The translations under genes and the position numbers were made by a program. A stretch of 64,000 nucleotides of DNA, taken from positions 111,072,763 through 111,136,762 of the forward strand of contig CM059188.1 of NCBI GenBank assembly GCA_030323885.1, given 5' to 3'. Shown piece by piece: positions 11,023-22,707 of the stretch (positions are counted from its first letter, which is position 1; the number at the start of each line of letters is the position of its first letter). The notes below the pieces were generated by a model, which searched no databases, had not been told where the DNA came from, and worked only from the letters and a program-made list of their open reading frames with translations. This stretch comes from Branchipolynoe longqiensis. Taxonomy: Eukaryota; Annelida; Polychaeta; Phyllodocida; Polynoidae.

Positions 11023-13836
11023 AACCATCTATACATAGTTCACCTCATTTATAGACAATTCAAGCGTACACTCACCAGTGAAGGGTAATCTGTTCTTGAG
11101 ATTTCTTGTACTGGAATATGTCATGTAATCTCAAGCTTGTCCCGGATCTGGATATGAACAGGGCCCCCAATAGACAAAGGAAGCAGAATGTGCAAAATGC
11201 CCTTCTACCATGTATGAGAGCCGAACTGACATATCTTGCATTCAAGTCGTCATTCAGGTCACACCTTACTGGGCTAGCTCCACTCCCTCTAATTAACAAC
11301 ACAAATACAGCAAATATATTATGCCTTTTTATTACAATTTTAGCTCTTGTAATCACTACAGTCTCTTAGGTAGTTATGTGATGTCAATGAGGCTTAGGCA
11401 CGCTTATAACCCTGTATCCCTTTCTTATTGTGGGGTGTGGGATGGCAATTTAAGGCAGTTGTTGTCCGCGTGGCTCCCGTGTCGAAAGTGAAATATGTGC
11501 AGCTAGCAGTCGCTTTTATAGCCGAAGGCGGGGTAATTTAGTTCAGAAATATGATACCGGTGGAGCCGTAGTCGCCTTGTTTACTGGGCGAAATACGGCG
11601 GAAATGCCGGAAAGACCCGCTAGTCGGCGTTAATGGTAGAGTTAGGTTAGTTCAGCAAGGAGCCGCCAGTTGGCGATATATCAAGCAGTCTCAGTTACTA
11701 GCGCTTGGCTGCATTTGCAGGTCCAATCACCCGTGATGCCTTAGCATTACAAACAATCACACAAGATGTCACCCCGCTGCTGCCTCACCTATGCCAACTC
11801 CCTCCCCTCAAGCTACTAATACCACCTGCTTACACCATGAGGATTACCACCATCCCCGTACAGCCAACTACTGCACCTCATGCAACACCAACACTGCCCC
11901 TGCCCCATCCTGATATGACCTTAGATGTTGCCAGGATGTAAAACTCCAACAAACAACCGACCATCTATACAGACTTCACCTTATTTATAGACATCTCCAC
12001 TAATCAAGTGTACACTCACACAGTGAAGGGTAATCTGTTCTTGAGATTTCTTGTACGGGGATATTTCATGTAATCTGAGGCTGGTCCCGGATCTGGATAT
12101 AAACAGGGCCCCCAATACACAAAGGAAGCAGAATGTGGAAAATGGTCTTCTACCATGTATAAGAGCCGAACTGACATATTTTGCATTCAAGTTGTCATTC
12201 AGGTCACACCTTACTGGGCAGGCTCCACTCCCTCTAATCACACAAGACGTCACTCCGCTGCTGCCTGCCTCTATGCCAACCCCCTCCCCTGCAAGCTGCT
12301 AGTACCTCCCCTCCACCTGCTTACACCATGAGGATTACCACCATCCCCATACAGCCAACTACTGCACCTCATGCAACACCAACACTGCCCCTGCCCCATC
12401 CTGATATGACCTTAGATATTGCCAGGACGTAAAACTCCAACAAACAACCAACCATCTATACAGACTTCACCTTATTTATAGACAACTCCACTAATCAAGT
12501 GTACACTCACACAGTGAAGGGTAATCTGTTCTTGAGATTTTTTGTATGGGGATATTTCATGTAATCTGAGGCTGGTCCCGGATCTAGATATGAACAGGGC
12601 CCCCAATTCACAAAGGAAGCAGAATGTGGAGAATGCCCTTCCACCTTGTATGACTATGAGAGACGAACCGACATATCTTGGATTCAAGTTGTCATTCAGG
12701 TCACACCTTACCGGGCAGGCTCCACTCCATCTAATCATGCAAGACGTCACTCCGCTGCTGCCTGCCTCTATGCCAACCCCCTCCCCTCCAAGCTGCTAGT
12801 ACCCCCCCGCCACCTGCTTACACCATGAGGATTACCACCATCCCTGTACAGCCAACTACTGCACCTCATGCAACACCAACACTGCCCCTGCCCCAACCTG
12901 ATATGACCTTAGATGTTGCCAGGACGTAAAACTCCAACAAACAACCGACCATCTATACAGAGTTCACCTTATTTATAGACAACTCCACTAATCAAGTGTA
13001 CACTCACCCAGTGAAGGGTAATCTGTTCTTGAGATTTCTTATACTGGGATATTTCATGTAATCTCAAGGTGGTCCCGGATCTGGATATAAACAGGGCCCC
13101 CAGTACACAAAGGAAGCAGAATGCGGAGAATGCCTCTCCGCCTTGTATGACTATGATAGATGAACCGACATATCTTGGATTCAAGTAGTCATTCAGCTCA
13201 CACCTTACAGGACAGGTTCCACTTCTTCTAATCACAGAAGGCGTCACCTCGCTGCTGCCTGCCCCTATACCAACCCCCTCCCCTCCAAACTGATAGTACC
13301 CCCCCACCTGCTTACACCATGCAAGAACAACTTTAAAGCCTTATTGTATATCTATATGTGGTATAAAAATATGGAATTCACTTGACGATAATACACCATC
13401 TATATTTTTCAACGAATGTATAAAAAGAAAATATGTAATCTTTACCAGAGGGAAAACAGATAGTAGTCTAGTACGTAAATATTGAGATGTAATTTACAGT
13501 ATTGAGGGTAATGTAGATATGATTTTAACTTTTATTTTGCTATTTATTATTATTTTTATGGTATAAGTAATGTATATGTGTTATTTTTAAATGGGGAAAG
13601 CACCTCATAAGTATTGTACTTCTGCTTTCTCCTTTTTCATGTGAAATATTACTGATATACATATCAACTTGTGTGTACATTGATCATGTGGAAATAAATA
13701 TTGTATTATTATTATAGGATTACCACCATCCCCGTACAGTCAAATACTGCACCTCATACAACACCAACACTGCCCCTGCCCCATCCTGATATGACCTTAA
13801 ATGTTGCCAGGACGCAACACTCCAACAAACAACTTG
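11023..13836. repeat. Tandem array, unit about 492 bp, four copies
   Basis: ACCATCTATACA marks unit starts at about 11023, 11959, 12451 and 12948; the last three are 492 and 497 bp apart. Each unit contains GAAGGGTAATCTGTTCTTGA, GGTCCCGGATCTGGATAT, CACAAAGGAAGCAGAATG and a SINE-A tail (TGATATGACCTTAGATGTTG). The first unit is longer and has unique sequence (11370-11700). The last unit is split by a LINE 3' end at 13322-13715. The minus-strand frames of 90-112 aa repeated in each unit share a pseudo-ORF with no known domain. Confidence 0.88.
13322..13715 (+). mobile_element. 5'-truncated LINE 3' end with TTA tail
   Basis: This sequence interrupts the array unit between TTACACCATG and AGGATTACCACC, which are contiguous in sister units. 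Its last 120 bp (GGGGAAAGCACCTCATAAGT ... GGAAATAAATATTGTATTATTATTATA) recur at 57722-57855, again ending in a TTA microsatellite. The layout is that of a truncated non-LTR insertion. Confidence 0.75.
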
Positions 13837-14889
13837 TAAAAGGTTTTATGTTAGGGTGAAATGAGTAGAGGTGGCAATTAAATAAGGCCTCCGCTTATTT
13901 CACGTCATGCTCCTGGTTTTGATGTTATTTACATGCGCCTAGTTATTGGATCTTTACTTGCGTCGTCACTGTCAAAGTTTTAGATTTAATTCACCATTTT
14001 GACTGTGTTTGTCGGTGTTATTTTAGTCTTATTTTGTTCTAATACCCCACCGTTGCATTAATTTATTGCAATTTTATTATTTTATTTCCATTTGTTTTTA
14101 CTGTGTTTTTTTAATGTTTTATTAAATAGGATCAGGTTTGCATATTAATCATATGCTGTTAAATTTATTTTAAATTGATTTAAGTCTTAAAGTTGGGTGA
14201 TGAGAATGCATTTCCAGAACACCGTGTTATCTATTCAACTAAGTAGTGTTGGCTTACTAGGGTGCGTTGCCAGAGAATGCGGTGTAGATATTTAATATAT
14301 AAAGTGGAGTCATCGAGAGTCTTGAAGTAGATAATGCACTTGTGTAAAACATGAAATAACCCACACTATTTTACTAGCAGACCATCTGCATATACTAAAA
14401 CGAGGCATTGGAATATTGCCTAGTCTTTCTAGATATTTGGGTCGTTCTCAAAAAATGTATACCACTTTTTGAACATGGATACCGAAAGCGAAAGCATTCC
14501 AGATCATAGCAGGAAAGATTCCATGTAATAGCAGAATTCATATTCATGTGCAGGTTTATGTGTTGTGCATAGGTTAGAGTTGAAATCTTGTTATTTCACT
14601 TTTTGATTTTGATATTATGAACATTGAGAAAGCCATTAAAATTAACCATGTAATATCAATCCATAACATCATGTATACATACATCCATAACTTCATTTTA
14701 GCATATGCACCAAATTCAAGCAAGATTTGTATTTAGACAAAAAGATTGTGTCTTGTTAGAAAACAAGTTGAAAAACATGTTTGGGTAGAAGCATGATGTC
14801 GATATACAAATTTTCATAATTTCACCTTCTCACGAAATCATATGAGCATATTTTGCATACATTGTGTGGGATAGATTATATACACATTA
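13837..14889. other. AT-rich unassigned stretch
   Basis: No coding signature or repeat with another copy in the window was found. Confidence 0.5.
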
Positions 14890-15428
14890 TGGGCCTGTCA
14901 CATTAAGACGCTTCTCGCCAGTGAACCGCCAACTCGCAAAATCACTTTTAATCGTCGAGTCACGTCAAACTTTTCGGCGTCAGCCCAACGCATTGGTAGC
15001 GTGCGGCCGACGTTGTGAGAAAAAAAAAAAAAAAGGTTTGGCGTGCCATCCTCATATGACGTTAGATGTTGCTAGGACATAAAACAACAAAGCAACAGTT
15101 TGGCGCAATGTGTGGGAATGACCCTCACGTGTGCGCGGCATATGCCTAGCATTCACATAATGTTATTCCAGCGTGTTTAACGTATCTCGACACGCCCCTA
15201 ATGTCGCCATAATGTTAGCACCCATGCGTTGTCGCATGTCAACATTTTTGTGCAATCAAAAAACTTCACCGATACCCTGACACGCACCGCCGACCATCGC
15301 CGTCCATCAACGATTACCAAAGCATGCCTAACGCGTGTGTAACGCTTCCTGACGTATCCCGACGTTCCACCAAATAATCACATACGTTGACGTGTGTTGG
15401 CGAGAAGCGTCATAATGTGACAGCACCA
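14890..15428. mobile_element. Foldback element FB-2 (539 bp) with captured SINE tail
   Basis: TIRs: TGGGCCTGTCACATTAAGAC at the left and ATTATGACGCTTCTCGCCAA read inward from the right end. A 3-bp TTA lies on both sides (left 14887-14889, right 15429-15431). The interior holds a minus-complement relative of the palindrome (ACATTTTTGTGCAATCAAAA near 15243) and, at about 15015-15100, a SINE-A tail preceded by A15. The same captured tail sits in FB-3 and FB-5. Confidence 0.82.
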
Positions 15429-15431
15429 TTA

Positions 15432-15952
15432 AAGTCAAATGTAGAATTGCTAACATAATTAATACACACAGTCAACAATAACTATTTGACTTACTACCGA
15501 CCAAAAGGAAGGCAAAATCGTTAACAATGTAACATGGAAACCAAATATGTGGTGCACAGTTTCTGAGAATGATGCATTTCCACAAATTATGCAAATCACC
15601 TGTGCATTTTGTATTGCTGGAAGACTAACAGCTCTGTGCGAACACACATTTGTTTTGAAGATTTGACTAGGTGCTCAAAAGAAGGGCAGTAACAAAGGCA
15701 ATATGTTTGGTGAAAAAGCAAAGAGAGTCCATTTCACCAATTAACTATTGACTTTTTCGGAACCTCCAAAAGGTGAGTAGCATCAGCTTTGTAGCATGCA
15801 TCGTGTGGGAGAGGATTAGTGAATCATTGGTCTCAGTTCCTGATTGTAGTTTCTGGATCCGCTTACTGACAAGCTATCAAGGTGATATTGATATTGGCAA
15901 ATTTAACATGATTTACATATAAACATGTATCAACAAATCAAAATCGGTGAAC
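15432..15952. other. Unassigned stretch
   Basis: No recognisable gene or repeat. Confidence 0.5.
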
Positions 15953-16288
15953 AGACGGGATGGCCAAATGAGTTGAGTGTCCACCTCTCCTTTTGGTAGG
16001 TCGTGGACATCGCTCTCACAGCAGAGAGCTAAATGGAGAGCGGCAGTCAAGTAATGAAACAAGTCTTTGTCGCATCGTGACCGACAGCATGATGATGGCA
16101 ATCAAAGCCCCCGGGTCAAACCCTGGATTGGACGAGTCAAACTGATGACTTAAGCAATTATACTTCTCGCTACCTAGCCTGGCTCTCGGCATCACTAGGA
16201 TAGGGCAAGGAGCAGTGCAATAAGACAAATCAAATTGTCTGCTCTTGAAATTGTCCCTGCTTAATCAACTAATTTATCCCCCAAAAAT
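15953..16288 (+). mobile_element. SINE-A head with alternative tail, interrupted by LINE end
   Basis: The head ACGGGATGGCCAAATGAGTT is cut near the B box by a LINE 3' end of about 90 bp (16007-16097). It resumes at GGGTCAAACCCTGG ... GACGAGTCAAACTGATGACT. The body GGATAGGGCAAGGAGCAGTG leads into the alternative tail TGTCCCTGCTTAATCAACTA, not the usual GATGTTGC tail. Confidence 0.75.
16007..16097 (+). mobile_element. LINE 3'-end fragment nested in SINE
   Basis: ACATCGCTCTCACAGCAGAG ... GTCAAGTAATGAAACAAGTC ... GACAGCATGATGATGG matches the last coding codons, stop and GAT-repeat tail of the LINE at 21586-22707 (compare 22618-22708). Confidence 0.8.
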
Positions 16289-16850
16289 GGATGTAACCAC
16301 TCAGCAAAACACAGGGTCATTGTCTGTGTGGCACATCACAAGGTCACAAGGTCACACAAAGTCACAAGCGAACACGGAACAAGGGAACACACCACAAGGG
16401 AACAGTCTATGGATACACACAGCCTTACAGAGACAAAATCTTTCTGATATGTCAACACAATATTCAGATGACCAAGCGAATGTTTACTTCATCGAGTTTA
16501 GCGTGAAGGTGAAGGTCGATAGCCTATTGCGTGGGAGATGTCTATCTGCATGTCTACAGGTAGCACCAGCTGTAACATTAACTGAGCACCAGCCTGCATC
16601 ATTGACTGAGCACCTGCCGGCATCATTGACTGAGCATCAGTGAGTCGACTTCCCATGGAGGAAAAGGCACACTAAGAAGAGACTCGGTGCATTCACTGCA
16701 GGTTCACCTCAGGTGCCTGATGCACGAATCGCTTTGCTTGACTCCCACACATAGAGAAGCATTCTGCATGGCGTGACGTCACGAAGGGTCACGTGACCAG
16801 CATTGTGAAGGCGTCGTTCAAATGCTGTACACAACCAGCTGGTGAACAGC
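16289..16850. other. Unassigned stretch with 24-bp tandem repeat
   Basis: At about 16568-16640 GCATCATTGACTGAGCACC repeats three times. A 132-aa frame at 16245-16643 spans SINE and repeat sequence and is not considered a gene. A GGTCACA/CACAAGG-rich patch precedes it. Confidence 0.55.
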
Positions 16851-16854
16851 TTAA

Positions 16855-17180
16855 AGCTAACATTCCATAGACACAGTATGCAACATGCGAATGCGAATGC
16901 GAATGCGAATGTGAATGCGAATGCCAATGTGAATGCGAATGTGCATGATGTAGCCATGCGATTTTCAGTCATTATTTCTCTAAATCTGTGAACAAAAGTT
17001 AAAGTTACTGGTTTCCTCTGGCAAATTTGCATTCGCATCGATCGGTCTATGGGGCGATTCACTTGTCGCATTCACATTTGCATTCGCATTCACATTCGCA
17101 TCCGGACATATAGAAGCGTTTTCCTTTCTTTGTCGCATGCACATTCGCATGCCACATACCGTATATATGGTATCCTAGCT
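16855..17180. mobile_element. Hexamer foldback element HX-1
   Basis: The ends AGCTAACATTCCATAG and TATATGGTATCCTAGCT are inverted repeats flanked by TTAA at 16851-16854 and 17180-17183. The left arm is a (GAATGC)n array and the right arm its complement (GCATTC)n. The loop contains TCTGTGAACAAAAGTTAAAGT. Two more members lie at 30918-31340 and 51418-51764. Confidence 0.83.
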
Positions 17181-17224
17181 TAATGGTCTGCATAGCTGCA
17201 AAGTGACTGTCAACTATTGCTTAA

Positions 17225-17567
17225 TACTGCATAGTCCGAAGGTTTTGAGTTTCTGTCGTTTTTCTGAGATAAATATAGTAAATTGATTGTCATAATGTAC
17301 CTTAGTTTACTTTCAAGTAACATTTATTTTAAATGGCTAACTTTTGCGATATTTGAACTGTAACGATCTAAACTTAGTTTTGACAAGCATGACCATCTCT
17401 CACACCATAGGCTTCTGTGGTAACAGATTCTATTATTCAGTGTTCTCTTCTATGTGGCAACACATTATTAATAAGTGCAGCATTATCTATGTGAGGATAT
17501 GTAGACTCAAATCTATACACTTGTTTTGGCTTTGAAGATTTGATGTTTCAATTGACTATGGCGGCTT
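17225..17567 (+). mobile_element. MITE-T copy
   Basis: Starts TTAATACTGCATAGTCCGAA with the family words GATAAATATAGTAAATTGAT, TTTTAAATGGCTAACTTTTG and ATAAGTGCAGCATTATCTAT, and ends GACTATGGCGGCTTTTA. Diverged ends; 5' TTAA retained. Confidence 0.75.
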
Positions 17568-17571
17568 TTAC

Positions 17572-18150
17572 TGGGATTTTGTGTCCGAGCAATATATCTG
17601 AGGTATAAAGTAATTATGCAAATATTATTATGTGTGTAATGCTCCTGTCTTTTATTGTTCTTATTCCGATATTGCTCCTATAAACCTTCCATTTGACATG
17701 TTCCTTGCTTCTGTGGGTTACGGGAGGTTGGGATGGCGCCTGGGGAACGGGAGGCCTGCTTCCAAGCAGCTCCCCTAATTCCCCTCCTTTCCTCCAGGCG
17801 GCGCCTCACCCACCTACTAACGGCCCATTTCGCCAACGATTTAGTTCAATCAAATTAACGGTAGGTCTAAGGGCCAGTCAGAGTTATAGGCTCGATCCAC
17901 ACAAATCTGTGTCTCCTCTTTTACTGTCTCTATTGGTTATGGAAGGAATTAATAATACCGGATCAAATCGGAACTGGCATGCTGTATTACCCAGTGCGGG
18001 TTTTATTCTGCTCTCCCACTAACACCATTACACAATATCCCACTCAGTCATATTATTTTCATGTCGAGATAACTGGTTCTTGCCAAATATTTCCTTGCCA
18101 TAATATATTGTCACGTGCCCATAGATTTATGACAAGGTGCTACATTCGAT
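17572..18150. other. Unassigned stretch
   Basis: A 109-aa frame at 17693-18022 has no recognised domain and no splice context to support it. Nothing else recognised. Confidence 0.5.
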
Positions 18151-18151
18151 A

Positions 18152-18222
18152 GATGAATTGAACCCGCCATCTTCCCCGCGGGAACTGAGCACGGTAACCA
18201 CTAGACCATTCCGTGTGATTTC
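18152..18222 (-). pseudogene. tRNA-like remnant
   Basis: The minus strand reads GGAATGGTCTAGTGGTTACC, then GTTCCCGCGGGGAAGATGGC, then GGGTTCAATTC: recognisable A- and B-box blocks of a Glu/Asp/Gly-like tRNA. The acceptor ends do not pair, so a pseudogene or SINE head is likelier than a working gene. Confidence 0.45.
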
Positions 18223-18345
18223 CTGTAGAATACCTCATGCTAATTCCCGCCAGTAGGACCTATCACATAAATCAACATCTCCAAAGCTTAATTCAACTAC
18301 CACTTCGTTCTGGCTGGTGCTATGTTTTTAGTGGAAGGAATAATG

Positions 18346-18599
18346 GTTGATTGTTTGTTGGTTGACGTCCTAACGACATCTAAGGTTATATCAGGACAGA
18401 TACCGACTTGTGACAACGCACATTCATGGCGACTTTTATAGTGCTGCCCCACTGCCAGCATCATGACCTGATATCCCACTCAGTCACATTATCCTGACAC
18501 TGAGCCAACTAGTCCTTGCCCTATCCTAAGTATCAATTTTTAAGTCATTTGTTTGACTCGACCAGGGTTCGCACCCACGATCCCAAGGCTTACCAACCC
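18346..18599 (-). mobile_element. SINE-A copy with 13-bp target duplication
   Basis: Minus-oriented element from GTTGATTGTTTGTTGGTTGACGTCC to the decayed head ending ACCAACCC. GGAAGGAATAATG occurs immediately on each side (18333-18345 and 18600-18612), a clean TSD that fixes both boundaries at 254 bp. Part of the body after CTATCCTAA is deleted. Confidence 0.92.
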
Positions 18600-18775
18600 G
18601 GAAGGAATAATGAAGACGGTTATTCTTAGCCCCCTATTTCCTAATTACCAAAACTTCAGATGATCACAAATTACATGAGTCCATTTACCTGGCTGTGATA
18701 CGCTTAGTATCGTGCTGTACAAACATTCTCTATTTACCCTTTAAGCCAATTCGTAGCTTATTTCCTATTATAGTT

Positions 18776-19106
18776 CAGTTGGTTGGTTGGGCGTTAGAGT
18801 CTGACAACATCCAATCTCATATCAGGATGGGTACTGACTTGTGACATTGCACACTCATGGCCACTTTATAGTGCTGCCCGACTGGGAAATCAGGCCGCTG
18901 GCCCAATGACCCGATATCCCACTCAGTCACATTATCCTGAAACTGAGCTAACCAGTCCTTGCTTTATCCTATTAATGCTGAGCACCAGGTTAGGAAGCAA
19001 CAAGTGTCAATTTTATATAAGTCATTACATTGACTCGACCAGGAACCAAACTCCTGATATCCCGCACGCTAGGCCTGCACTCTACCGATTCAGCCACTGC
19101 GTGCGG
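18776..19106 (-). mobile_element. SINE-A copy
   Basis: Full length in minus orientation: tail complement CATCCAATCTCATATCAGGA, body CCTTGCTTTATCCTATTAAT, head complement CTCTACCGATTCAGCCACTG. Confidence 0.85.
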
Positions 19107-19529
19107 TTTTTATTTGAGACTATGATTAATTCATTTATGACGCAGTTACAATAAACCATTCAAAAAGGCGAGATGAGGACGTGTTGTTGTGTGAACCAGT
19201 GAGCTCCACCTCGCTGAGACTATGCTTCCTTATCCGGTCACGTGATGTAACCCAACTCGCCTGTGAAATTAGGTCACACGTCGCACTTGTCGCTGACACA
19301 GTGCGAAACCACTTTTTAGCCGTTTTCCACCCGTGACGTATTATTAACGGTAACAGGTTTAATTACGCGCGTTATGCCAACAGCTCAGCTGTGATTAAAA
19401 TCTCTGTTTTCACACACTGTACTTGACACTGTGTCCCCACGCTCCTACGTGTTGTGGCCTTCAGAGCCAAAGTAGTTGATTTCAGCAGCACGATAATCTG
19501 AAAGTATTATCTGCAAATTTATCCAACGA
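19107..19529. other. Unassigned stretch
   Basis: Slightly GC-richer than its surroundings; no domain or repeat recognised. Confidence 0.5.
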
Positions 19530-20527
19530 CAGTCTTATTTGTGATATATATCAATGACTTACCAGAGGTTGTACATTCTATGGTCCAAATGTTTGATGAC
19601 AATACCAAAGTATTCCGCCGTATGGAGAAAGGTAGTGACTCACGGGACTTGCAGAAGGACCTCAACAACATGCAGAAGTGGTCACTTGATTGGCAGCTGA
19701 AGTTTAATGCTTCAAAATGCAAAGTGATGCATTTAGGGGGCAAAAACAGCAAGCACATCTTTGTAATGAATGATGGGGTGAATAATGTTCCGCTCTCCGA
19801 AACAATGATAGATAAGGACTTGGGTGTCAAGGTGGACAACAAACTGACATTCAGCGACCACATCCAGGAAGCTGCCAACAGAGCTAATGGAATATTGGCT
19901 ATCATTCGAAGATCGTACACATACCTAGATGAGGATGTTGTGCGCAGACTTTACACATCCCTTGCTGTCCACTTTTGGAATATGGGAATGTTGTGTGGTC
20001 ACCACTCTACAGGAAGGATGCTGAGTCAATTGAGAGGATCCAAAGAAGGGCAACGAAGCTTGTACATGGATTTGATGAAATACCCTATGAACAACGTATG
20101 CGTAATTTGAAGATCCCAAGCATGTACTACAGACGGGCCCAGGGGGATATGATTGAAGTTTTCAAATATCTCCATGGTATCTACAAGACAGGCAGCCCCC
20201 TTATCAGAGACTCCAACACCAGGACCAGAGGGCACTCCCTGAAGCTGAGGAATCGGTACTCCAGACTGGACCTGCGCCATAACTTTCCGGCTTTAGGGTG
20301 GTTGACCTGTGGAATGACCTGCCGGAGAGTGTCGTAGCAGCAGAGTCGGTGAACTGTTTCAAGTCCCGACTGGATGCATACTGGTCAAGCATTACATATA
20401 TCTTGGAGCCAGTGACAGTTGCTATGATCCACCACATCTGAAGAACTGTCTCCATTTCTATTAATTAAGAGCGGCTAACAGGTCCAAGGCCTATTATAGC
20501 TGTATCCTATTTATTGATTGATTGATG
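19530..20527 (+). mobile_element. CR1-like LINE, 5'-truncated and dead
   Basis: C-terminal part of a non-LTR reverse transcriptase (RT). The first frame reads from YINDLPEVVHSMVQMF through QKWSLDWQLKFNASKCKVMH and LGVKVDNKLTFSDHIQEAAN to RRLYTSLA. A frameshift near 19965 moves to LEYGNVVWSPLYRKDAESIE ... YYRRAQGDMIEVFKYLHGIY. A second near 20290 moves to RVVDLWNDLPESVVAAESVN ... stop at 20439. The catalytic ADD triad is altered (MFDDNTK where family members have FADD). The 3' end is a short UTR and an ATTG microsatellite, typical of CR1/L2-type elements. The upstream RT and endonuclease are absent, so it cannot move itself. Confidence 0.88.
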
Positions 20528-20851
20528 TGTCTTTCTTTATTTGAGTTATACATCCTGTACACATGTGAAGCTATGGAATTCAAGGCTTTTTCAAGACTGT
20601 TTTTTTTATAGGAATTCAAGCAATTTGCATTTGGATTTCAGGGGGAAAAAACCGAAGGCAAATGGCGATTTTCTAGTAATTTAGATCAGCGGGGACAGTT
20701 CGATGGTATTCAAGGCTTTTCAAGACTAATTATCCAAAATAGCTTAAATTCAAGGCTTTTCAAGGCCTGGAAATGGGCCAAATGGAATTCAAGATTTTTC
20801 AAGATTTTCCAAGCCTCCTAGGGACTCTGGTCCTGGCAAAATCTAATGTCA
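20528..20851. repeat. Degenerate TTCAAGGCTTTTCAAGAC repeats
   Basis: The phrase AATTCAAGGCTTTTCAAGAC recurs at about 20578, 20709, 20750 and 20785 with irregular spacing. This is low-complexity sequence with no coding content. Confidence 0.6.
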
Positions 20852-20942
20852 TTGATGAGTGTGCACTGTCAGAAGTCAGTACCCATCCTGGTATGACCTT
20901 GGCTGTTGCTAACAAGTAAAACCCCAACAAATAAACAATCAA
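20852..20942 (+). mobile_element. SINE-A 3' fragment
   Basis: Contains TGATGAGTGTGCACTGTCAG, AGTCAGTACCCATCCTGGTA and a decayed tail. Head absent. Confidence 0.75.
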
Positions 20943-21114
20943 TACTTCCACCATATTGCTGGTAATCGCCTTGTTCGAGTAAACTCTGTGGAATCTTGAT
21001 GGTTACATATTGTTTAATTTGTATTATTCAATCAATATAAACAGTGCATCTATCTATCATTTACATATTATTTTGATCTACGCATACAGAAATACAATAC
21101 AAGTATGATTTGCT

Positions 21115-21294
21115 GGGGTGTCAAACTCCCTGAGGTATTGCAATACCTGCATACCATGCCATACTAGTCAGAAAGCAGAGACGGTCGGTTTCCTCCCCCT
21201 CTTGTGCCTCTTTTGTTTGTTTGTTTATTGTTGTTTTATGTCCTACCATGAAGGGTATGCAGGTATAGCAATACCTCAGGGAGTTTGATGCCCC
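21115..21294. repeat. Inverted repeat, 42-bp arms
   Basis: GGGGTGTCAAACTCCCTGAG then GTATTGCAATACCTGCATACC at 21115-21158 is inverted at 21250-21294 (GGGTATGCAGGTATAGCAAT, ACCTCAGGGAGTTTGATGCCCC). The 92-bp loop contains a minus-strand SINE tail (GTTTGTTTGTTTATTGTTGT, TTTTATGTCCTA). It is a foldback element candidate, but no second copy is in the window. Confidence 0.8.
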
Positions 21295-21585
21295 TGCCCT
21301 GCAGAGTTGTAAACCACTGCCTTGTGGTACATGTTCTTGACACAACTGAAGGCTAAGGGAGCAAACCCTAAACAGAAAACCATGTCACTGTGGCAGCCTC
21401 AAGGGCGGTTGATGTATGGAACTCACAACATCTCCCGACCAGCCACTGCAGGGACAAATAGTTTTGCGCCTCTCTGGACATGTTCTTGCCGGTGTGAGAC
21501 CTCTATTTGCTCCCCCAGAGAGTGCCGTTGGTAACTTGCAAAAGCCAGCAGCACTTCAACACATTTGCAGGCAGCTTTTATGAAA

Positions 21586-22707
21586 TACAGTCGGGAGGAC
21601 CGGGCTATGGTAGCTACTGAGGAAGTATGGATGCCCAGAGAAGTTGACAACTATGATCAAGGCTCTACATACGGGAATTATGGCGAATGTTAGTGTTGGA
21701 GGGGAAGTCTCAAAATTGTTTGGGGTTACCAATGGGGTCAAGCAAGGTTGTGTACTGGCCCCCACGCTCTTCTCCATCTTCCTATCAGCAATGCTCGATG
21801 AGGCTTTCCGAGGCATGGGGGATGGTGTCTATATACAGTCCAGACAGAGCACTGACCTATTCAAAGTCGCACACTTCAGAACAAAGACCAAGTCTACTCG
21901 CATACTGGTGAGAGAGCTGTTATTCGCAGATGGCAGTGCACTGGTTGCCCACTCTGCTGAAGAGATCCAGAAAATAGTGGACGCTTTCTCCGATGCATCA
22001 AAGAAATTTGGCCAAGAAGACGGAGGTGCTGGACCAACCCAACTCTACAAGAACCCGAGAGGAGGACATCATGGTTGACGGAAACAAGCTGAACTCTGGT
22101 CCAGTATTGACCTACCTCGGAAGCACTATATCAAGTGATGCTGAAATACAGAGGAGGATGGCCAAGGGTAGTGCATCTTTAGGCCGTCTACGCCAGAGAT
22201 TCTAGAACAACCGCCATGTGTCCATGTGGGTCAAAGGCAAGATCTACCATGCAATCATGCTATCCACCCTACTATACGGAGCCAAGGCATGGACAGTGTA
22301 CAGACGACAGGCGAAAAAGCTGCATGTCTTCCTCATGCGACAGCTGCGTTCGATCATAAGGCTAACATGGAAAGGACAAAGTGACAAATAAGGAAATATT
22401 CGAATGGACAGGGCTGCCCTCTATGGAAGATCTTCTGATCAAAAAGAATCTCCGGTGGACTGGACACCTCATGTGGATGTCATCAGATAGGCTACCAAAG
22501 CAGATCCTCTACTCTCAACTGTCTTCTGGTTCCAGAAAGAGAGGGCGCCCTCATCACCGGTTCAAGGATACCATCAAGAGAAACGTGAAGCTGAGAGATA
22601 TTAAGACCGACTCATGGACATCACTCTCACAGAAGAGAACTAAATGGAGAGCATCAGTCAAGTAATGAAAGCAGTCTTTGTCACATCATGACTGACAGCA
22701 TGATGAT
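21586..22707 (+). mobile_element. RTE-like/other LINE, RT fragment, dead
   Basis: Non-LTR reverse transcriptase remnants in several frames. GLW*LLRKYGCPEKLTTMIK begins near 21603, with a stop where Lys is expected. Then GGEVSKLFGVTNGVKQGCVL, LLFADGSALVAHSAEEIQKI (FADD catalytic box decayed to FADG), KKTEVLDQPNSTRTREEDIM, YLGSTISSDAEIQRRMAKGS, VSMWVKGKIYHAIMLSTLLY and NLRWTGHLMWMSSDRLPKQI. It finishes TKWRASVK and a stop at 22663-22665. The 3' UTR is about 40 bp and ends in GATGATGATG. At least two frameshifts and two in-frame stops make it inactive. Its 3' end recurs at 4358 and 16007. Clade is uncertain: the C-terminal LRWTGHLMRMxxxRLPK block is shared by several RTE-related lineages. Confidence 0.85.

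Noticed and set aside
11072..13307. Repeated 84-112 aa minus frames (LISRSGTSLRLHEISPYKKS type) in the tandem array
   Set aside because: Similar only because the 492-bp units are duplicates; substitutions fall without codon-position bias as far as can be judged by eye, and no domain is known.
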